7,610 nt of DNA. It comes from an uncultured Lachnospiraceae bacterium. Its GTDB lineage: Bacteria; Bacillota; Clostridia; Lachnospirales; Lachnospiraceae. The translations under genes and the position numbers were made by a program. Positions 6,963-7,610 of the stretch are shown here, in pieces. The notes beneath the pieces were generated by a model. That model saw only the letters and a program-made list of their open reading frames with translations. It searched no databases and had not been told where the DNA came from. Position 1 is the first letter of the stretch. Every line of letters begins with the position of its first letter. The stretch lies in contig CANQYH010000154.1 in NCBI GenBank assembly GCA_947628025.1, positions 1 through 7,610 on the forward strand, given 5' to 3'.

Positions 6963-7610
6963 ATGGCTGTAAGGGAGAAGATCACTCTGCAGGAGATCGC
7001 GGATATGGTCGGGGTATCGCGGAACACGGTATCGAAGATCGTAAACGGCCGTTATACCGGTTCTGCGCAGACCAGGAACCGGGTGATCACAGTCTTGCGG
7101 GAAAATAATTACAAGGGTCTGGGCCAGCTGGATATGGACGAAAAGCGGGAGGGAATGAAGACCCTGCTCCTGCTCTGCAACGGCGGGATGGAACAGTCGA
7201 ATTATTTTTTCCCGCTGGTCAACGAGATCCAGCAGAACGTGGAGTCCAGGGGATATGTCCTGGTTTTTTATGGGGTCCTGCAGGAAGAAATGGAAAAGCT
7301 GCAGCTGCCGCAGATGGTGGAGGAGGACAAAGTAGACGGAATCGTCTGCATCGAGGTGTTCCACAGAGCCTACATCGAAAAGCTGCTCGGCTGCGGGATC
7401 CCTACCGTGTTCCTGGAATTTTGCCGGGATCTGTGGGACGTTCCGGGAAAATACGATGTGGTGCTCATGAATAACGAGTACCCCGCTTACCGGATGACCG
7501 CCCGCCTGCTGGAGCAGGGGTGCAGGAAGATCGGCTTTGTCGGAGACGTAAATTTCTGCCGGGGAAGTTACGAGCGGTATGAGGGATACTGCAGCGCGAT
7601 GCGGGAATAC
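6963..7610 (+). CDS. LacI-family transcriptional regulator, 5' part (3' end outside window)
   Basis: The frame runs from ATG 6963 to the window end and encodes 216 residues of a family usually about 330-350 long. The N-terminal helix-turn-helix is plain: TLQEIADMVGVSRNTVSKIVNG at residues 8-29, with S19-R20-N21-T22-V23-S24 in the recognition helix. The usual hinge motif (PNxxAR-L) is absent; residues 50-62 read YKGLGQLDMDEKR instead. The sensor domain, of periplasmic-binding-protein type, starts near residue 66 with KTLLLLCNGG. It includes VDGIVCIEV and GIPTVFLEF, then RKIGFVGD, and near the cut end S202, R205 and G208 in SYERYEGY, which matches the family's effector-pocket pattern. The start is supported by AGGGGGAG at 6950-6957, five bases ahead, and it lies 11 bases after the GH32-type gene, so it is likely co-transcribed and self-controlled. 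It would probably repress the operon until the imported sugar is bound; its operator is not identified in the window. Confidence 0.95.
   Translation, partial: MAVREKITLQEIADMVGVSRNTVSKIVNGRYTGSAQTRNRVITVLRENNYKGLGQLDMDEKREGMKTLLLLCNGGMEQSNYFFPLVNEIQQNVESRGYVLVFYGVLQEEMEKLQLPQMVEEDKVDGIVCIEVFHRAYIEKLLGCGIPTVFLEFCRDLWDVPGKYDVVLMNNEYPAYRMTARLLEQGCRKIGFVGDVNFCRGSYERYEGYCSAMREY

Overview
The window is one strand of a carbohydrate-uptake operon from a Gram-positive anaerobe, most likely a member of the Clostridia (Lachnospiraceae or a related gut family). The evidence is the lipoprotein-type solute-binding protein with a Thr/Ala-rich linker, the strong AGGAGG-type ribosome binding sites, the pair of MalF/MalG-type permeases without their own ATPase, and a DUF5696-like protein directly upstream. 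Base composition is fairly GC-rich by eye (not counted). The species cannot be resolved from this sequence alone.

Layout, all on the + strand: (1) 2-1936, the 3' part of a large DUF5696-like protein whose start lies outside the window; (2) 1937-2824, first sugar ABC permease; (3) 2835-3785, second sugar ABC permease; (4) 3786-3935, a 150-base gap with a strong hairpin and a possible weak promoter; (5) 3936-5306, a sugar-binding lipoprotein; (6) 5308-6951, a lipoprotein with a divergent GH32-type (beta-fructosidase family) catalytic domain; (7) 6963-7610, the first 216 codons of a LacI-family repressor cut by the window end. Apart from the gap before the binding protein, genes are 0 to 11 bases apart, so they look co-transcribed. 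No terminator of the usual hairpin-plus-T-run form is visible, so the operon probably continues past both ends.

Proposed working (inference): the surface-anchored GH32 enzyme trims a fructan-like or other beta-fructoside-containing glycan outside the cell, the lipoprotein binds the released sugar, and the two permeases import it using an ATPase encoded elsewhere (a shared MsmK/MsiK type is usual for this transporter class). The LacI-type protein probably senses the sugar and controls the operon. The DUF5696-like protein has no established role; its C-terminal half looks like an enzyme-type fold, and it may be a second glycan-acting component.

The points most worth a second look are the DUF5696-like protein in this setting, the altered nucleophile motif of the GH32 enzyme, a 16-pair hairpin inside the first codons of the GH32 gene, the T-less hairpin before the binding-protein gene, and a LacI-type regulator that lacks the usual hinge motif.
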